NCBI GenBank assembly: GCA_964019055.1
Contig: OZ025216.1
Coordinates: 11,177,914 to 11,241,913, forward strand
Reading direction: 5' to 3'
Origin: Anthopleura xanthogrammica
Taxonomy: Eukaryota > Cnidaria > Anthozoa > Actiniaria > Actiniidae
Length of the DNA: 64,000 bases
The notes beneath the pieces are model-generated. The model was not told where the DNA came from. It did no database searches and saw only the letters and a list, made by a program, of their open reading frames with translations. Below are positions 15,501-33,378 of this stretch, one piece after another; positions within the stretch are counted from its first letter, which is position 1; the number at the start of each line of letters is the position of its first letter. The position numbers were made by a program, and so were the translations under genes.

Positions 15501-17106
15501 TGGGTTTCGTTATATGTTGTAGGGATTTGGAGTGACATGGTGTCGTACGATGGGTCTCATGTCTACATATTTCATGCTGGTAGACAGTGGCCGGAGACAT
15601 TTTCCAGAACATTTCAAGAAACCACTACTTGGTCCATTTCTAACTTCAGGAATAGCTGCTACATATCCTTTTTAATAATTTAAAAATTAGGCATTTGTTT
15701 TTGGGTTCTCTGGGTTCTCCAGTTTTTCCTCCCTGTGCAAAAATCAATTTCTAAATTCCAATAGCTGCTATTACGGATGCATGCAAATGAGATGCAAATG
15801 AGATATTCTTTTGTTTTAAGAATCATACAAGTGAGGCTATCAGGTCGATACAATGCTTGTTGCCTCATTTGCATCTCATTTGCATGCATCTGTAATAACA
15901 GCTATTGGAATCCAGTGGAAGAAGAGCCACTCTGTGGAATCCACTGTTAAATCCCATTTTATATATTTTTTTAGCTTGTGACATGAGTACTATTTACCAT
16001 GCCACGAGAAAGCTGAAATGCTGTACTGCCTGTATGTACTGCAATGTGGAAGCTCTCTGGTATGTGAGGTTTGCAAGATTAGTAGTTATAACAGTTGACC
16101 TTTGTAATCATACTTGTATAAAATATACTCTATTTGATCTGATAATAAGTTACGAGTAATTAAAAAAAATTTTTTTTTTTTTTAAATTTTCTTTAATTTT
16201 TATCACTCTTGGATGGTGGGTTGTGTGGCCTTTGGAATACATGAAATCTCAAGTACAAGGAAATTATGGAAAGTAAGAACATTAAAATCATTGTTATCAT
16301 TATATCATCATCACTATACCATCACCATAGAGACTATTGTCATCATTATCATATATACCCACTTCCATCTTCATCATCACTATCATTGATATCATCATCA
16401 ATATCATCACCATCATCATCATCATCATCATCATCAATATCATCATCAATATCATCACCATCATGTAACTATTTGAATGACATCATAACCATCTTCACCA
16501 CCACCATCATTAAATTACCATCATCACAATCATCATTTACTTTATCAACTTCATCATCAATAGAGCAGTTTGCATGACTAAAAACGTACGGCACGGCCCG
16601 CACCTTGCCATGTCAATGGCGTGCTGTGTATGCAAACATTCAACATTTTGTTTTGTGTCCACACTGCACCATGTGTGCCAGGACTTTTCACACTCATACA
16701 ATGTATGTCATATCTGCTCTATCATCACTACCACCACCACCACCACCATCGCTATCACTATCAACCACAACCTTTATCATCATCCTCATCATCGATCATC
16801 TTACATTATTGATCATTATAATATAATAGTGAGAAAAAACATATATTAAGCAGTACACGTCACCTGTGCTTCCCTATTATTAATATTAGTTTAATCTTTT
16901 TTCTAAATCTATTTTTTTACAGAGATCTTCCAGTGATCACTCGCATGAGACTGGTGATTAAAGAAAAGGGTGGCTTCTTTGGCCTTTACAGAGGAATCCT
17001 CCCAGGATCCATCAGAAGTTTTATGTCAAATGGCTGCAGTATGATCGTCATGTGCTGGGCACAACGAAAAGTCTCTGAATGGGGTTTGAGAGAGCAACTA
17101 CGATAA
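12565..17106 (+). CDS. SLC25-family mitochondrial carrier (complete, 284 aa)
   Basis: Inner-membrane metabolite carrier of the six-helix, three-repeat type. Nine exons close in frame: 12565-12622, 13607-13760, 14026-14094, 14488-14550, 14849-14921, 15028-15075, 15523-15662, 16207-16272, 16923-17106. The three signature motifs are [24 protein letters not shown] and [12 protein letters not shown], one per repeat, each followed by a GLYRG-type element (repeats 1 and 3: [18 protein letters not shown]; repeat 2: GLYRGFG). The length is normal for the family. The substrate is not readable; the unusual PLELAK and WPLEYMK motifs suggest a poorly studied subfamily. The seventh intron is AT-AC U12-type. 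The introns are loaded with SINE, MITE and microsatellite sequence. It shares its promoter with CENP-A. Confidence 0.93.
12890..13220. mobile_element. MITE-like palindrome with poly-G/poly-C arms
   Basis: AGGGAGCATTCATTTTTTAG next to a long G run at the left is mirrored by CTAAAAAATGAATGCTCCCT after a C run at the right. The interior is C-homopolymer-rich and non-coding. It lies in SLC25 intron 1. A fragment of the same end (GGGAATGTTCATTTTAGGGG) is near 35871. Confidence 0.8.
13321..13515. repeat. Degenerate TAT/TGA trinucleotide microsatellite
   Basis: Interrupted ATT then GATGATG/GTGATGA units in SLC25 intron 1. The derived Ile-rich reading frame is an artefact. Confidence 0.85.
13800..13977. 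repeat. Degenerate CATC/CACC tetranucleotide repeat
   Basis: Imperfect CATCCATC, CACCCACT and ATCCATCC units fill most of SLC25 intron 2, which is only 265 bp. Its Ser-Ile-His-Pro reading frames are artefacts. Confidence 0.85.
14117..14357 (+). mobile_element. tRNA-derived SINE, plus orientation
   Basis: It begins GGGAAGCATGGGTGATATA, has a B-box-like GGGATTGAGTCCC, then CTCTCCTGTGCTTCAAG, TTCTCCAGTTTTTCTCCCTCC and the tail with CACTCGGTGGAATC. This is the same architecture as the other copies. It lies in SLC25 intron 3. Confidence 0.75.
14590..14768. mobile_element. MITE, TAGACC family, copy 1
   Basis: The ends TAGACCTCTTTGCTT and AAGCTAAAGAGGTCTA are inverted. The interior CATTCCCTAGAGTATCATTT and ATACAACTCAAACAAAGA is shared with 34328-34530 and the tandem cluster at 45468-45843. 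It lies in SLC25 intron 4. Confidence 0.8.
15142..15295. mobile_element. MITE, AATAGCTGTTATTA family, copy 1
   Basis: The terminal inverted repeats are AATAGCTGTTATTATGG and CCATAATAACAGCTATT, with GCATGCATCC/GGATGCATG just inside. It is about 154 bp, with no coding capacity, in SLC25 intron 6. A sister copy is at 15761-15906. Confidence 0.85.
15663..16206 (+). other. U12-type AT-AC intron in the SLC25 carrier
   Basis: No GT-AG pair can join exons 7 and 8. The intron starts ATATCCTTTTTAA, the AT-AC minor-spliceosome donor consensus, directly after GCTGCTAC. It ends TTTTTATCAC at 16206. A branch-like TTTTCTTTAAT lies at 16187-16197, about 10 nt from the end. Joining gives [18 protein letters not shown], the third carrier signature, in the right phase. 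Confidence 0.92.
15700..15955 (+). mobile_element. SINE 3' part interrupted by a nested MITE
   Basis: SINE sequence (GGGTTCTCCAGTTTTTCC ... AATCAATTTCTAAATTCCA) runs to about 15760. An AATAGCTG-family MITE occupies 15761-15906. The SINE then resumes with GGAATCCAGTGGAAGAAGAG ... CTCTGTGGAATCCAC. Comparison with the uninterrupted SINE at 26985-27194 shows the MITE landed in the AATTCCAATTT..GAATTC stretch. All of this is inside the AT-AC intron. Confidence 0.8.
16290..16560. repeat. Imperfect (ATC)n microsatellite
   Basis: Interrupted CATCATCAT/ACCATC units in SLC25 intron 8. A second block with CACCACCACCACC lies at about 16725-16800. Confidence 0.9.
16562..16721. repeat. Dispersed repeat with AGAGCAG ends, copy 1
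   Basis: It contains AAAACGTACGGCACGGCCCG, CTTTTCACACTCATAC and ends ATCTGCTCTA. Related GC-richer copies lie in stomatin introns at about 36520-36690 and 37530-37685 (AAACGTACAGCA, TTTTCACACTCGTACGAAAT, CTGCTCTA). It is probably a short non-autonomous element. Confidence 0.6.
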
Positions 17107-17239
17107 CAGCAATAATGTCACTAATGTTACATTTTAGAATAGGGAAAATTTTAAAATTCTTAAAAGCTCAAGGCAGTAGTGTGTGTGTTTGTTGTTGAAT
17201 TTACTGTCACTGAACAGAGAGATTTCTATTAATTATAGA

Positions 17240-17391
17240 GCTTTCCCAAATTTGCTTCGACAACCGTGAACAATGTCTCCAAGTTAAGGTCGGACTTGAT
17301 GTGTTCATACATTTATAACTGTATTTTATCAAGCCCAACCTTGACTTGGAGAGATTGTTTTGTGGTCACTCAAGTGAATTTGGGAAAGGTC
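17240..17391. mobile_element. MITE-like hairpin downstream of SLC25
   Basis: GAGCTTTCCCAAATTTGCTT and AACAATGTCTCCAAGTTAAG on the left are mirrored by CTTGACTTGGAGAGATTGTT and AATTTGGGAAAGGTCT on the right. The region 17107-18651 otherwise shows only the SLC25 3' flank and one further hairpin. Confidence 0.7.
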
Positions 17392-18294
17392 TATTTGGTG
17401 ACAAATTTAGGGTTCAAAAGAACAATTTTGACATTTTAGTAGCTGGATTTTGAGTTTGATAAACAGAATGCATTGTTGTTTCGCTTCAGTACAAACCATA
17501 CAAGACAGGGTGAACAAAATGTTTTTACTGACTTTAGACCACAATGTACCATGTTCGCACTCTCAGAAAAGGTCTGTGGGAGTGAGGAAAAGGGACTGAG
17601 GTGGTTAAAAGTAAGAATTATTTATTTATTTATTTTTGTTGATTTTCTTCCCCTCCCCCTGCCATTAGTGACCTTAAGATTTGTAAAGTCTACAACAGTG
17701 ACATCCACAGGAAGTGTAAACAATTTCTCATTGTAGTTCTGTTTACTTGGGATTTCATTCAAAACATTGGGAGTAAAGTCAACTCATCCACAGGGAAGAC
17801 AGACTTTGAAGGTGTGAAACCACTAAGTGAAGTTATTTACACTTCCAGTTAGTGTCACCATCATAGATTTTGTGAATCTTAAGGTTGCTAATAACCCTTC
17901 CAAGGCCCCACCCCAACCCTCCCAACTATCCTGTGCCAGCCAAGCAAGCTGTAATAATTATTATTTGGTATTTAGTTAACTTTATTTATTTGAATCTCAA
18001 AAAGTTTTTTTTTTTCTTTTCCATCTTGAGGGTTAGTGTGTTTATGAAATAACTAATAAGAATTCTCTTAACAAGATTTATTTTCTAATAATCTAGAAAT
18101 AGTTGTCAAGGGCTGAAACAATTGAAAAAATATATGCCCAACTTTTTCGTCTTTTCATTAGCACCTGGAAATTACACCCCAGAATTTTACCCCTTCCTCT
18201 ACAGGGGTAACTTTCTAAACTCAAATTCAATATTTAATACAAAAATATTTGTACAGATGTAAAATTTCTTGTCATAATGTATGAATATTACATT

Positions 18295-18512
18295 GTGAAT
18301 TGAAACACCATGGGCACCCAGAAATAATATAGAAATCGTTTATAATGTTCATTGAACAATCTGAAAACAACTTTCTATCTACACGACGTTTATCTGACTA
18401 CAAATCAGTTGAACTTCTTGCAGTTTAGTAAAGTTGTTTCAGATTGCTCAACGAACGATACACAATTTCTGAAATATTTTTGGGTGCTCACAGTTTTTCG
18501 ATTCACTCTGTA
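18295..18512. mobile_element. MITE-like hairpin between SLC25 and the WD40 gene
   Basis: GTGAATTGAAACACCATGGG and CATTGAACAATCTGAAAAC on the left are mirrored by GTTTCAGATTGCTCAACG and GGGTGCTCACAGTTTTTCG...TTCAC on the right. Confidence 0.7.
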
Positions 18513-18651
18513 AATAGATCTAATATTAAATAAGGGTAAACAAATAAATAATTTTAAAACTTTTTCTGTCTCTTAGTCATGTTATAAATATATTTGTTCT
18601 GAAAAGTGAATAACTTCTAAAGCAGCACTTCTACAGTCAGTGTAACGTACT

Positions 18652-21378
18652 TTAGTCAGGACCATTTTCTTCTGATGGGAACCACCTCACGAATGGTAGG
18701 ACCCTGTTTTTCAAACTCTGTGAAGCAGAATTGAATTTGCTGTCAATTCCTTCAGATTCCCGAACAGCGGCATCGACTAACTCCAGCACAAGGCTTTCCA
18801 TTGTGCACTCCAGGTTAAAAGCAAACTCCCCATCAACTGCCCATTGCTTTTTCCTCCAAGTTTGTCGGGCAGGAATCTCTCTACCACCTTTGAGTCTTTG
18901 CCAGTCTTGCCACACTTGCTGTCGAACAATGCTGGTGTTCTTGTCTCTAAGGTGCAATAGGATTGCCATGTTTTGCTTTGGTGCATAGAAGAGGACACAC
19001 AGTACTGAAGCTTGGCTTGCAACTTTGACTCTTGGTGTTGAGAAAATTGCAGGTTGATTCTTACCCAGATCACAACCTATCCAATCTCTCTCATCAGATG
19101 CCATGATTAAGTTCCCAGTCGTCATTGAGAATCCACCAATTGTTCCGCAGACATTTGTAATGAGATACTCTGAACCAGTTGCATCAATCACTTTAGTCAG
19201 GTCAAATCCACAACTCCTCCTTTCTTTACATTCTTTATATTCTTCTTCAGTCAGAACAACTTCGATTACATTCCGACTTATTTTCATAGCTGGGATTTCC
19301 AATGTGACAAAACGGACATGGGGCGCCTTGGGAGGAACGTGGCCAAAAAGTAAAGAAACCACAAGCTTGTTTCCCAAGGAATTCATTTCACATGATAAGA
19401 TACTGGTGCATTCCACTCTGATTGGTTGGTACAGTAGAGTAGCATATCGGCTCAGTACTTTAGTGTCTTTGTAGTAAGTAACTGAGTGGAATGCTGCTCC
19501 ACTTTGTGGGACATTCCTTGGAGCATAAAGATGTTTCACCATTTTATCGCCAACCTCTTCTGTTTTCCATGGTCTTCCAAGATGAAGTGAATTGATAAAA
19601 GTCTGCGTCTGTTTTCGTTTCTCAATCATGTCGATCCTGTTTAACTCCTTGATTTTTCCAGTTCCTTTGACAGTTTCGACAAACTCGACCTTTTCCGTGC
19701 TCCCTTCTACAGGCTCATACGTCTTCTCCGTTGAGTCTAACCTGAAACTTGCCATTGGTGTATACCAACCAAACCCTGATTGACTCTCATCTTTACTCTC
19801 CCAGAGATGTACATAACCTTGGGCGTCAACGGTAATCATTAGGCTATCATTGTTCACAAATGTTATGCATTGAACAGGATGCTTGTGGGCTTGAAATAAC
19901 TCTGCCTTGATGCCTTTACCAACTTTGTTATGCACACTTTGTTGAAATCTAGACGTACCAAGGTTGAGTTTTAAGACATTTCCATCTGCAAGACCAACCA
20001 TTATCGAATCCTGGCGACCAAGAAATGAAAAAGATGGGTAAAAGGCAATGGTTGTTGGCATCACAACATCTTCACTCATTGACACCAAGTTTCCTTCAGT
20101 GAAAAGTAAGTCGTGAGGTTCCAAACTGATGACAGATTTCAGCTCAGTTGATTTGTAGCCCAGTTGTTCTTCGATAGGTTCAAACCCTTTTAGGTCAAAA
20201 ATACTGTGATTTGCATTCAAGATTGACCAAATCTGTATAGTACCATGCTTGTCGAGGGTTAAAATCTGTGTTGAATCTAATGACCATTCCATAGATATGA
20301 CAGTTGAGTTCCTCTTGCATCCTTTTAAGACTCTTGGAGGATAGATTGATAGATCCCAAACAGCCAGATCTCCTTGAGCCGCACCCAAGGCCAACAAGGA
20401 GTGATCTGAAGACAACGCCGTGCAGGATATCCCTTTGTACCTTTTAGGAAGTGGGAGCATGGTGTAGACTGGGTCACTAAAACCAGACCAGAACAGTGAT
20501 TCAGAATCCCTATAAGTTAAGAAATTCTCAGAAAACATGTGATCTGGGATGTTGTCATATGGAATAATTCCTTCCAAGGAGAGGAGATTCCCGTCAAATG
20601 CATCTTCTTCTGCTTCTGGTATTTCTGTACCTTTATCATTAATGTAGACTAAGTTTTGACTATGATGCCACACTTTATTCTGCTTGCTTCTTTCCTTTTT
20701 CGTTTGGATGTAAGTATAAGAAAGCAGACTTTCCATGTTATCTTCTAGAACTTCAGCTGGGAGTATTCCTTTAAGGATCATATTGCTTATCGTTTGCTGT
20801 GCCTGGTAATGAATGGCTAAACTCACACTTACAGCCTCGATTGCCAGGTCATTACACACTTCATCAAGAATATCATCGTGTACTCCTTGCATCGCTGAAG
20901 CATGACAAATCTGAGTTTCCTCAAGATCCAACTGCTCTTGCATTTCATCCACGCTTTCTTTAAATCCATCCCTGTTGCTACTGAAAGGCTGGCACACAAT
21001 ATAATCAAGAATTTCGTCTAACCAGGATTGTACAAAATCTCGTACAAAGTAGAAATCCTCTAACTGCCATGCTTCATATGACCCAATCCCAAGCTCGCCT
21101 CTGTAAGGCTGTGCCATAATTCGTCTTCTAACCTCATTTTCATTCCTAACAACTCGAATCTTCGTCTCATAGAGCGGTATTTTTTCCCTGGCTTTTTTGG
21201 CAGTCGTATTTAGACGACTTAAAATATCTGACCGGTCGACGAGAATACTTTGACGTTTTTGTTGCAGCATACGAAAACGATCCTCACGTTCCTTTTTCTC
21301 CCGTTCATGTCGTTCTTGGCTTGTCTTGATAAAAGCTGAGATATTCTTTAATTGGTCTTCATAGCTAGGTGATTCCAT
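18652..21378 (-). CDS. WD40-repeat protein, single exon, 908 aa (possibly a ciliary WDR protein)
   Basis: Residues 1-70 are charged and helical (DQLKNISAFIKTSQERHERE..., coiled-coil-like). Residues about 90-260 form a second helical segment. WD40 repeats follow, with blade ends VWDLS (about 338), IQIWSIL (about 380) and VHLWESK (about 530) and partial blades between. The last 300 residues have no motif I recognise. The layout recalls ciliary WD proteins such as WDR93, but that is a weak resemblance and I assign no symbol. The ORF is uninterrupted over 2.7 kb in a region where neighbours average about 100 bp per exon. This could mean a retrocopy or intron loss. A 23-codon upstream ORF precedes it. 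The ATG at 21376-21378 is the first in frame. Confidence 0.85.
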   Translation of the reverse strand: MESPSYEDQLKNISAFIKTSQERHEREKKEREDRFRMLQQKRQSILVDRSDILSRLNTTAKKAREKIPLYETKIRVVRNENEVRRRIMAQPYRGELGIGSYEAWQLEDFYFVRDFVQSWLDEILDYIVCQPFSSNRDGFKESVDEMQEQLDLEETQICHASAMQGVHDDILDEVCNDLAIEAVSVSLAIHYQAQQTISNMILKGILPAEVLEDNMESLLSYTYIQTKKERSKQNKVWHHSQNLVYINDKGTEIPEAEEDAFDGNLLSLEGIIPYDNIPDHMFSENFLTYRDSESLFWSGFSDPVYTMLPLPKRYKGISCTALSSDHSLLALGAAQGDLAVWDLSIYPPRVLKGCKRNSTVISMEWSLDSTQILTLDKHGTIQIWSILNANHSIFDLKGFEPIEEQLGYKSTELKSVISLEPHDLLFTEGNLVSMSEDVVMPTTIAFYPSFSFLGRQDSIMVGLADGNVLKLNLGTSRFQQSVHNKVGKGIKAELFQAHKHPVQCITFVNNDSLMITVDAQGYVHLWESKDESQSGFGWYTPMASFRLDSTEKTYEPVEGSTEKVEFVETVKGTGKIKELNRIDMIEKRKQTQTFINSLHLGRPWKTEEVGDKMVKHLYAPRNVPQSGAAFHSVTYYKDTKVLSRYATLLYQPIRVECTSILSCEMNSLGNKLVVSLLFGHVPPKAPHVRFVTLEIPAMKISRNVIEVVLTEEEYKECKERRSCGFDLTKVIDATGSEYLITNVCGTIGGFSMTTGNLIMASDERDWIGCDLGKNQPAIFSTPRVKVASQASVLCVLFYAPKQNMAILLHLRDKNTSIVRQQVWQDWQRLKGGREIPARQTWRKKQWAVDGEFAFNLECTMESLVLELVDAAVRESEGIDSKFNSASQSLKNRVLPFVRWFPSEENGPD

Positions 21379-21384
21379 ATCGAC

Positions 21385-21456
21385 TCATTGAGTAATTTTA
21401 AGCTTTACTTTACTTTGGACGAGAGTTTGACAAGATGTTTTTGAATCGTCCGCCAT
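21385..21456 (-). promoter_or_regulatory. Upstream ORF (23 codons) of the WD40 gene in a YY1-like ATGGCGG context
   Basis: The minus strand reads AACATGGCGGACGATTC; this ATG opens a 23-codon frame (MADDSKTSCQ...) that ends in TGA six bases before the main ATG. The motif resembles the one upstream of DENND1 (GATGGCGGAC). It may mark the transcription start, in which case the uORF would limit translation. Confidence 0.5.
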
Positions 21457-21711
21457 GTTTGTTTGCTTTGGCAGAAGTTCGTAGTGAATCCTGGGAAAAA
21501 GCGTCCTTGACAACCACAGGGAACCCACGGTACCCTTCATATCAAGTTAGGTCACAGGGTGCTCACACTTCTCATGCACCCCCTTTCTAGCTCTAAATTC
21601 TTTTGAAATTTTTAATACATTAATCTATGATAATCAATGGGTTTTCTAGAGAGCTCAATATTTTTCTTTCCTTTCAGAGAGATTGAGTAAGAACTTCCCT
21701 TCCCAACCCTA

Positions 21712-22075
21712 GACCCCGGGGGGGGGGGGGGGGACTCTGTTATAAGAGGGGGCAGGTGTCCTCGTCGGAAATTTTAAAAATGACCCCTAAAAGGGACCTC
21801 TATTTTGAGATGATGGGCGTGGCAGTGATGAAATTTCACCCCTAAGAGGGACCAATCAATAAGTGACACAATCCAAAAATGGGATTAAAATAAAAATCAA
21901 TCTTTGAAAAGAAGCATTGTTGTTGATTTTATACCCTAAGCGGGACCACAAAACTCAGCTGGTGGGCATTCTCGTCATCATCACCCTAAGCGGGACCAAA
22001 ACACTGATTTCAAACCCTAAAGGGGACGACGAGGACCCCTGCCCCCTTTTATAAGGGAGTCCCCCCGGGCCCTAG
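21712..22075. mobile_element. MITE-like palindrome with CTAGACCCCGGGGG ends
   Basis: A long G run and GACTCTGTTATAAGAGGGGG at the left are mirrored by CCCCCTTTTATAAGGGAGTCC and a C run at the right. Internal GTCCTCGTCG/CGACGAGGAC are also inverted. Repeated CCCTAAGCGGGACCA units lie inside. Confidence 0.8.
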
Positions 22076-22442
22076 ACAGACTCTTTTGCTACAGCCAGAC
22101 TCATTTGAAGGCTGTTAAAAAGCATACTTGACATTGAAATGGCAATCTATTTTCATCTTGGAAAATTCCTAGATTACGAGGGAACCACAGACTTTTTTTT
22201 CTGCCTTGGATAAGCAGGGAGTGACTGAGTTTGAAGTGGCACACAAGAGAGGAAAAGTCTCACTACTCTCACTCCTCCATGAAGGGAAAAAAACCTGACT
22301 TGAGTGATTGGTTTCAAGCACCATGTACCATGCTGCTTTATAATCACACAAAATAAAAATATATTAATATTGCTTGTACTAGCTGTTGGGTAGAAGTCAA
22401 TATGAGACATGATGGTAGATGTTGTATAAAGTATATTTGACC

Positions 22443-22866
22443 ATGATGCCATCATCCTCTATTGCTGTCAGACTGACATTGCTAGAGGAAGGTGGGAAAA
22501 GAGAAGTCCCTATCACAGCCACAAACTATGATGCCATCATCCTCTATTGCTGTCAGACTGAGATTGCTAGAGGAAGGTGGGAAAAGAGAAGTCCCTATCA
22601 CAACCACAAACTATGATGCCATCATCCTCTATTGCTGTCAGACTGAGATTGCTAGAGGAAGGTGGGAAAAGAGAAGTCCCTATCACAGCCACAAACTATG
22701 ATGCCATCATCCTCTATTGCTGTCAGACTGAGATTGCTAGAGGAAGGTGGGAAAAGAGAAGTCCCTATCACAACCACAAACTATGATGCCATCATCCTCT
22801 ATTGCTGTCAGACTGAGATTGCTAGAGGAAGGTGGGAAAAGAGAAGTCCCTATCACAGCCACAAAC
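22443..22866. repeat. 85-bp minisatellite, five units
   Basis: Tandem units, each with GATGCCATCATCCTCTATTG, GACTGAGATTGCTAGAGG and GAAGTCCCTATCACA. Units alternate between CACAGCCACAAAC and CACAACCACAAAC. The open frames across it are artefacts. Confidence 0.95.
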
Positions 22867-22943
22867 CAATAGCAACACAGGATAATATGCCATTCATTTT
22901 GATATCTCAGCATTTACAGCCCTTTTCATAATTCTGCAACTCA

Positions 22944-23120
22944 AGACATCTAGCATTTTGGCTTCCATCAATCAAACTACATTGGGGTGAGTTCATTCTG
23001 ACTGTGAGCGATAAAGAAATTCCAATGTTGAAATGGCTGTGTAGTCACAGGATTTCCAAGTGATCAAAATGAACTCGGCTCTTTGTAGTTTGATTGACGG
23101 AAGCCAAAAGACCAGACGTC
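22944..23120. mobile_element. MITE-like hairpin
   Basis: TTTTGGCTTCCATCAATCAA and ACTACA on the left are mirrored by TGTAGTTTGATTGACGGAAG and CCAAAAG on the right. The outer ends AGACATCTAG / CCAGACGTCT are also inverted. Confidence 0.7.
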
Positions 23121-23313
23121 TGGAGTTGGTTAGGTCACAATATTCTAATTTTCAATAACTTATAATTATGCTCTATGAACCACACATCCAATAATTTCAG
23201 CTCTGGCTGAAGTATATGTTTTCTTTTGCTTTCCTTTGTACGAATAAAGTTGTTGTTGTTGTTGTTGATGTTATTGTTTGTTTTCTAAACTTCCTCATGA
23301 AAAGTTCTTTTGA

Positions 23314-23619
23314 TCATACAATTGTACAAAAGCTTGACTGTACAGTATTCTGTGCCTCCATTTCCAACGTCATTCTAGAAGAATTTCCTCTGTCCATATT
23401 GGAAGCAACCGAAAGCTTACTTGCAGTAGTTTGTGGCATTTCTTTGTCATTTTTGTCTTTATCTTCTTGAAGTTCACCACCCCATGCCGTCTGTACAACT
23501 CTCTTGTTTTGAGCATTATGTATAAATTCTTTGTATATCAATAAAGCAGTATCTTCGTAGCGATTGTGGATGAATATTTCTGACTCAGAATGAGTTTTCC
23601 TCAGTCTCGCTTTTATCAT
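23314..23619 (-). CDS. Small ORF of unknown function, 101 codons, CAAX-like C-terminus
   Basis: I do not recognise this protein. It starts MIKARLRKTHSESEIFIHN, has an acidic-basic middle (GGELQEDKDKNDKE) and ends SSFCTIV, which fits a CaaX prenylation box. It has no repeat composition and lies in a gap between two genes, close upstream of and divergent to the GPCPD1-like gene. It could be a small gene, the last exon of one, or chance. Confidence 0.35.
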   Translation of the reverse strand: MIKARLRKTHSESEIFIHNRYEDTALLIYKEFIHNAQNKRVVQTAWGGELQEDKDKNDKEMPQTTASKLSVASNMDRGNSSRMTLEMEAQNTVQSSFCTIV

Positions 23620-24453
23620 ATGCGCGACTTTTATAAATATTTTGATCGCTCAGATGTGAGGGATCGGCTACTATTTTGAGTCCATCGCTTCATATCGGCA
23701 TCATATTAAGAATATTGACGGTTTTTCAACAGTAAGAAGCCAGAAAAGTATTCATCTGTGTGAAAGATATTAACTTACATGATCAAAACATGTCTTCCAT
23801 CCCTGTTGTGAGAGTGCTGTTGTTATGGCGGAGCAGAGCGGAGCACTATATCCCGGGCGGAGAGAGTGACCCCATTCTCGTACCCAGATCCTTCTCAGCT
23901 ATTAGAGCTTTACGGGTCCAAAAATCGTCCAAAACGAAAAGCAGTTTTATAAAGATTTTTCTTACTTTTTCTTCATGACAGGATTTGTTCTCCAAACTTC
24001 TAACTGTTGCAGGTGGAGGTTAAATCATTGAGAACATTTTTGCTATATTTTAGCGGGTTTTATGAGCAGTTGGATCCGGAAATACGTCACAACTTACTAA
24101 CTAGAATGACCGGTTTTGCGTGTTTGTTGTGGAAAACGCAGATAAACGGTTCTAGGGTCGTAGGTCTCGTGCCACTGTTGATTCTAAAATCAACCAAAAA
24201 ACCCTGCTTCAGGTGAGTTTCTTTTGTTTTGTAGTCCGCTTTTTATCAAAAATATAGACGAAAAGAGAGAGAAAAGCGCTGACCACATGAAACGATGATT
24301 GAAATGAGCTCATCTAAAGATAAACATCCGAAAAATTTCAAACATTTATATATATCTAAGCTGAAGTTATGTTATTTGAATCGTATTTTGTTAGGTTGAT
24401 ATTGTTATTTAGTGAAGACGGAGAAGAAATAGAATTTTGTTTGCTTGACGAGG
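23620..24453. promoter_or_regulatory. Upstream region and likely 5' UTR exon of the GPCPD1-like gene
   Basis: A donor-like CTTCAG/GTGAGT at 24210-24211 could end a non-coding first exon. An acceptor-like TTTTGTTAG near 24393 would begin the coding exon. An in-frame TAG at 24430-24432 precedes the ATG at 24454, so no coding exon can be joined ahead of it unless an acceptor lies inside the last 21 bases. Confidence 0.45.

Positions 24454-33378
<8,925 letters not shown>

Noticed and set aside
16149..16206. A GT-AG acceptor for SLC25 exon 8
   Set aside because: No AG gives the right frame before TCTTGGATGG; the AT-AC pair does.
22419..22931. Series of overlapping 65-89 codon frames
   Set aside because: They are successive reads of the 85-bp minisatellite.
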